A stretch of 6,291 nucleotides of DNA from assembly GCA_025963425.1 (NCBI GenBank), contig JAOPUQ010000160.1, positions 1 to 6,291 of the forward strand. The letters run 5' to 3'. The stretch comes from Modestobacter sp. Its GTDB lineage: Bacteria; Actinomycetota; Actinomycetes; Mycobacteriales; Geodermatophilaceae. Position 1 is the stretch's first letter, and each line of letters starts with the position of its first letter. Under the pieces are notes generated by a model, which was given only the letters and a program-made list of their open reading frames with translations, had not been told where the DNA came from and made no database searches. Positions 3,975-6,291 of the stretch are shown here, piece by piece. The position numbers were made by a program, and so were the translations under genes.

Positions 3975-5861
3975 GTGCCCCGCCGCCGGAAGTCCACGGT
4001 CCCGCCCCCGGGCCCCGCCGCGGAGCCGGTACCGGCAGCAGCCACCGACCGCGAGGTGGCCCACAGTCAGAAGCGCGTCGTCCGCCGGGGGCTCCAGCAC
4101 GTGCGGCGCGGCATCTCCGAGCAGCCGGGCATCTTCACCCTCGCCGTTCTCGGCAGCAGCCTCTACGGCGGCATGACCGTCGCCAGCGCCTACGTCATCG
4201 GCGGCATCACCGACCGCGTCCTGCTCCCGGCCTTCGACGAGGGCGCCACCACCGCCGGCGCACTCGCCCTCGCGGCGCTCGCGATCATCGTCGTCGCCGT
4301 CCTGAAGATCCTCGGCATCCTCGGCCGCCGGCTCTTCGCCGGGATCATGAGCTACCGGCTGATGGCCGACTACCGCCGCCGGGTCACCGCGCAGTACCTC
4401 CGGCTCCCGCTCTCCTGGCACCAGCGCCACCCCACCGGGCAGCTGCTGTCCAACGCCAACTCCGACGTCGAGTCGAGCTGGTTCTTCGTCTCCCCGCTGC
4501 CCTTCGCCTGCGGCGCACTGGTCATGATCGCCATCACCGTGGCCGCCCTGGTCCTCACCGACCCGCTGCTGGCCATCGTCGGCCTCGTCGTCTTCCCGCT
4601 CGTCTTCGTGCTCAACGCCGTCTACAGCCGGGCCATGTCGCCGCGCATGGCCCGCGTCCAGCAGCTGCGCGCCGAGGTCAGCGAGATCGCCCACGAGAGC
4701 TTCGACGCCGCCCTCGTGGTGAAGACCCTCGGTCGCGAGGCCGACGAGACCCGGCGGTTCGCGGTCCAGGCCGACGAACTGCGCGACGGCCTGGTCGCCG
4801 TCGGCCGCGTCCGCGGACTGTTCGACCCGATGATGGAAGCGCTGCCCAACCTCGGCACGCTCGCCGTCCTGCTCGTCGGGGCCGAGCGGGTGGCCGCCGG
4901 CGCCACCAACGCCGGCGCACTGGTGTCCATCGCCTACCTGTTCACCCTGCTGGCGCTGCCCATCCGGGCCATCGGCTGGGTGCTCGCCGACCTGCCCCGC
5001 GCGCTCGCCGGCTTCGACCGCGTCACCCCCGTCCTGGAGGCCACCGGCGAGACCCCGCACGGGCCGGACGCCGCCCCCGCCGGCACCGGCGGCGCGGAAC
5101 TCGGCGTCCGGGACGTCGACTTCCACTTCTCCGAGGGCGCCCAGCCGACCCTCTCCGGCATCACCTTCGACGTCGTCGCCGGCCGCACCGTCGCCGTCGT
5201 CGGCCCCACGGGCTCCGGCAAGTCCACGCTCGCCGGCCTGCTGGTCCGTCTCGTCGACCCGCACACCGGCCAGGTCCTCCTCGACGGCGTCGACCTGCGC
5301 ACTCTCCGCGAGGGCGAGGTCAGCAGCCAGGTCGCCTTCGTGCCGCAGTCGACCTTCCTCTTCGACGACACCGTCCGGGACAACGTCACCCTCGGTGCCC
5401 CGTTCAGCGACGAGCAGGTCCACGAGGCGCTCCGGATCGCCGCCGCCGACGGCTTCGTCGGCCAGCTCCCCGACGGCCTGGACACCCGGGTCGGCGAGCG
5501 CGGCGCCACGCTGTCCGGCGGCCAGCGCCAGCGCCTGGCCCTCGCCCGCGCCGTCGTCCGGCACCCGCGACTGCTCGTCCTGGACGACGCCACCAGCGCC
5601 GTCGACCCCTCCGTGGAGGCCCGCATCCTCGACGCCCTGCGCTCCGGCGACCGGCCGGCCACGGTCGTCGTCGTCGCCTACCGGCAGGCCACCATCGCCC
5701 TGGCCGACGAGGTGGTCTGGCTCGAGCGCGGCCGGCTCGTCGCCCGCGGCACACACGCCGAACTGCTCGCCCAGGTCCCCGGCTACGCCCGGCTGGTGCA
5801 CGCCTACCAGCCGCCCGAGTTCGGCGGGCGCACCGCCGAGCCGATCGAGGTAGTGGCATGA
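3975..5861 (+). CDS. ABC exporter half-transporter with degenerate ATP site (subunit 1)
   Basis: A 628-residue fusion of membrane and ATPase domains, the layout of type IV (B-family) exporters. A Pro/Ala-rich basic N-tail (1-50) precedes about six membrane helices (roughly 52-80, 93-117, 170-193, 197-217, 290-306, 315-335). The ATPase domain has Walker A GPTGSGKST (410-418), Q-loop Q458, GERG (507-510), signature LSGGQ (513-517), Walker B LLVLD (533-537) and D-loop SAVD (541-544). The residue after Walker B is D538 where the catalytic Glu is expected, and the switch-loop position is Y569 (VAYRQATI) instead of His. Both changes mark the degenerate-site subunit of heterodimeric exporters such as TM287/288 or TAP1/2. 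The second half-transporter follows with an ATGA overlap. The GTG start has GAGGAG 4 bases upstream. Substrate is unknown; drugs, lipids or peptides are all possible. Third codon positions lean strongly to C, unlike the histidine genes. Confidence 0.95.
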   Translation: MPRRRKSTVPPPGPAAEPVPAAATDREVAHSQKRVVRRGLQHVRRGISEQPGIFTLAVLGSSLYGGMTVASAYVIGGITDRVLLPAFDEGATTAGALALAALAIIVVAVLKILGILGRRLFAGIMSYRLMADYRRRVTAQYLRLPLSWHQRHPTGQLLSNANSDVESSWFFVSPLPFACGALVMIAITVAALVLTDPLLAIVGLVVFPLVFVLNAVYSRAMSPRMARVQQLRAEVSEIAHESFDAALVVKTLGREADETRRFAVQADELRDGLVAVGRVRGLFDPMMEALPNLGTLAVLLVGAERVAAGATNAGALVSIAYLFTLLALPIRAIGWVLADLPRALAGFDRVTPVLEATGETPHGPDAAPAGTGGAELGVRDVDFHFSEGAQPTLSGITFDVVAGRTVAVVGPTGSGKSTLAGLLVRLVDPHTGQVLLDGVDLRTLREGEVSSQVAFVPQSTFLFDDTVRDNVTLGAPFSDEQVHEALRIAAADGFVGQLPDGLDTRVGERGATLSGGQRQRLALARAVVRHPRLLVLDDATSAVDPSVEARILDALRSGDRPATVVVVAYRQATIALADEVVWLERGRLVARGTHAELLAQVPGYARLVHAYQPPEFGGRTAEPIEVVA

Positions 5862-6291
5862 CCGAGCCCCTGCTCGCCGCCGACGCCCGGGAGGAGGGTG
5901 CGCTCGCCACCCTGCGCCGTGGCCTGCGGATGATGCCGGAGTTCCGCCAGGGGCTGCCGGCCACCTTCGCCCTCGCGCTCATCGCCACCGCCGGCCGGGT
6001 CGTCGTCCCGATCGCCGTCCAGCAGACCCTCGACCGCGGCCTCGGCGCGGCGGGCGGCCCGGACATCCCGCTGATCCGCGAGCTGATCGCGATCAGCGCC
6101 GTCGTCGTGCTGGTCACCGGCGTCGCCGTCTACCGGATGAACGTCCGCCTCTTCCGGACGACGGAGACCGCGCTCGCCGGACTGCGGGTGCGTGCCTTCC
6201 GCCACGTGCACGACCTCTCGGTGCTGCACCAGCAGGGCCAGCGCCGCGGTTCGCTGGTCTCCCGGGTCACCAGCGACGTCGACCAGCTCTC
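5858..6291 (+). CDS. ABC exporter half-transporter, subunit 2, N-terminal part (cut by window edge)
   Basis: The first 144 codons are present. After a short cytoplasmic tail and an amphipathic stretch (LRRGLRMMPEFRQGL, 19-33), TM1 spans about 34-56 and TM2 about 73-93. Then comes the cytoplasmic extension with GSLVSRVTSDVDQL (131-144), the conserved GxLxSR-x-TSDVD segment before TM3 in exporter membrane domains. It is clearly related to the upstream subunit, which has the matching GQLLSNANSDVESS at 155-168. The ATG overlaps the upstream stop (ATGA), and GAGG at 5847-5850 sits 7 bases before it, so translation is probably coupled and the subunits made in equal amounts. The ATPase domain lies outside the window; it is predicted to carry the intact Glu and His, possibly with an altered signature motif. 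Confidence 0.93.
   Translation, partial: MTEPLLAADAREEGALATLRRGLRMMPEFRQGLPATFALALIATAGRVVVPIAVQQTLDRGLGAAGGPDIPLIRELIAISAVVVLVTGVAVYRMNVRLFRTTETALAGLRVRAFRHVHDLSVLHQQGQRRGSLVSRVTSDVDQL

Noticed and set aside
3909..5801. Minus-strand open frame of 630 codons opposite the ABC transporter
   Set aside because: It is Gly/Asp/Glu/Val-rich with no family features and mirrors the codon structure of the real gene, whose Walker and LSGGQ motifs are unmistakable.
1..6291. CRISPR array, tRNA/rRNA, insertion sequence or riboswitch
   Set aside because: No direct-repeat series, transposase motifs, terminal repeats, CCA-ended cloverleaf or known riboswitch core was seen; nearly all the sequence is covered by well-supported genes.

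Overview
The window is a gene-dense, very GC-rich stretch of an actinobacterial chromosome. Four things support this: third codon positions are almost all G or C; two of the downstream-oriented genes start with GTG; the single HisA-type isomerase is of the actinobacterial bifunctional PriA kind; and there is a TIGR03085-type (mycothiol-dependent maleylpyruvate isomerase-like, DinB fold) protein. Leaderless-looking promoters (a TAGNNT hexamer 6-7 bases before the start codon) fit the same picture. A Geodermatophilales or Pseudonocardiales host is plausible, but that is inference.

Layout. Bases 1-169 (minus strand) are the first 56 codons of a nitroreductase-family flavoprotein, cut by the window edge. 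It diverges from an SDR-family oxidoreductase (232-1143, plus), with a 62-bp shared promoter region that holds a small palindrome. Next comes a short histidine cluster on the plus strand: priA/hisA (1164-1898), a RidA-family gene joined to it by an ATGA overlap (1895-2287), a 73-bp spacer with a hairpin at the ridA stop codon, and hisF (2361-3155). A GC-rich inverted repeat (3158-3203) lies in the convergent gap before a minus-strand TIGR03085-like gene (3219-3848). A 126-bp divergent region with two separate inverted repeats and promoter-like hexamers then leads into a two-gene ABC exporter operon (3975-5861, and 5858 to the window end, again with an ATGA overlap).

How the genes work together. 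PriA and HisF catalyse consecutive steps of histidine synthesis (ProFAR to PRFAR, then PRFAR to imidazole glycerol phosphate plus AICAR), and PriA probably also serves tryptophan synthesis. HisH, the glutaminase partner of HisF, is not next to them. The RidA-like protein lacks the arginine that the imine-deaminase RidA enzymes use, so its place between two histidine enzymes is unexplained. The two ABC half-transporters should form a heterodimer: the first has Asp in place of the catalytic Glu and Tyr in place of the switch His, marks of a degenerate ATP site. The histidine cluster appears to have its own leaderless promoter just after the SDR gene.

Nothing here is clearly a new system. The most interesting points are the doubly degenerate ABC subunit with an operator-like palindrome over its promoter, the non-canonical RidA in the histidine operon, and the structured spacer before hisF. 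No RNA genes, insertion sequences or CRISPR arrays were seen, and no gene-free stretch exceeds 130 bases.
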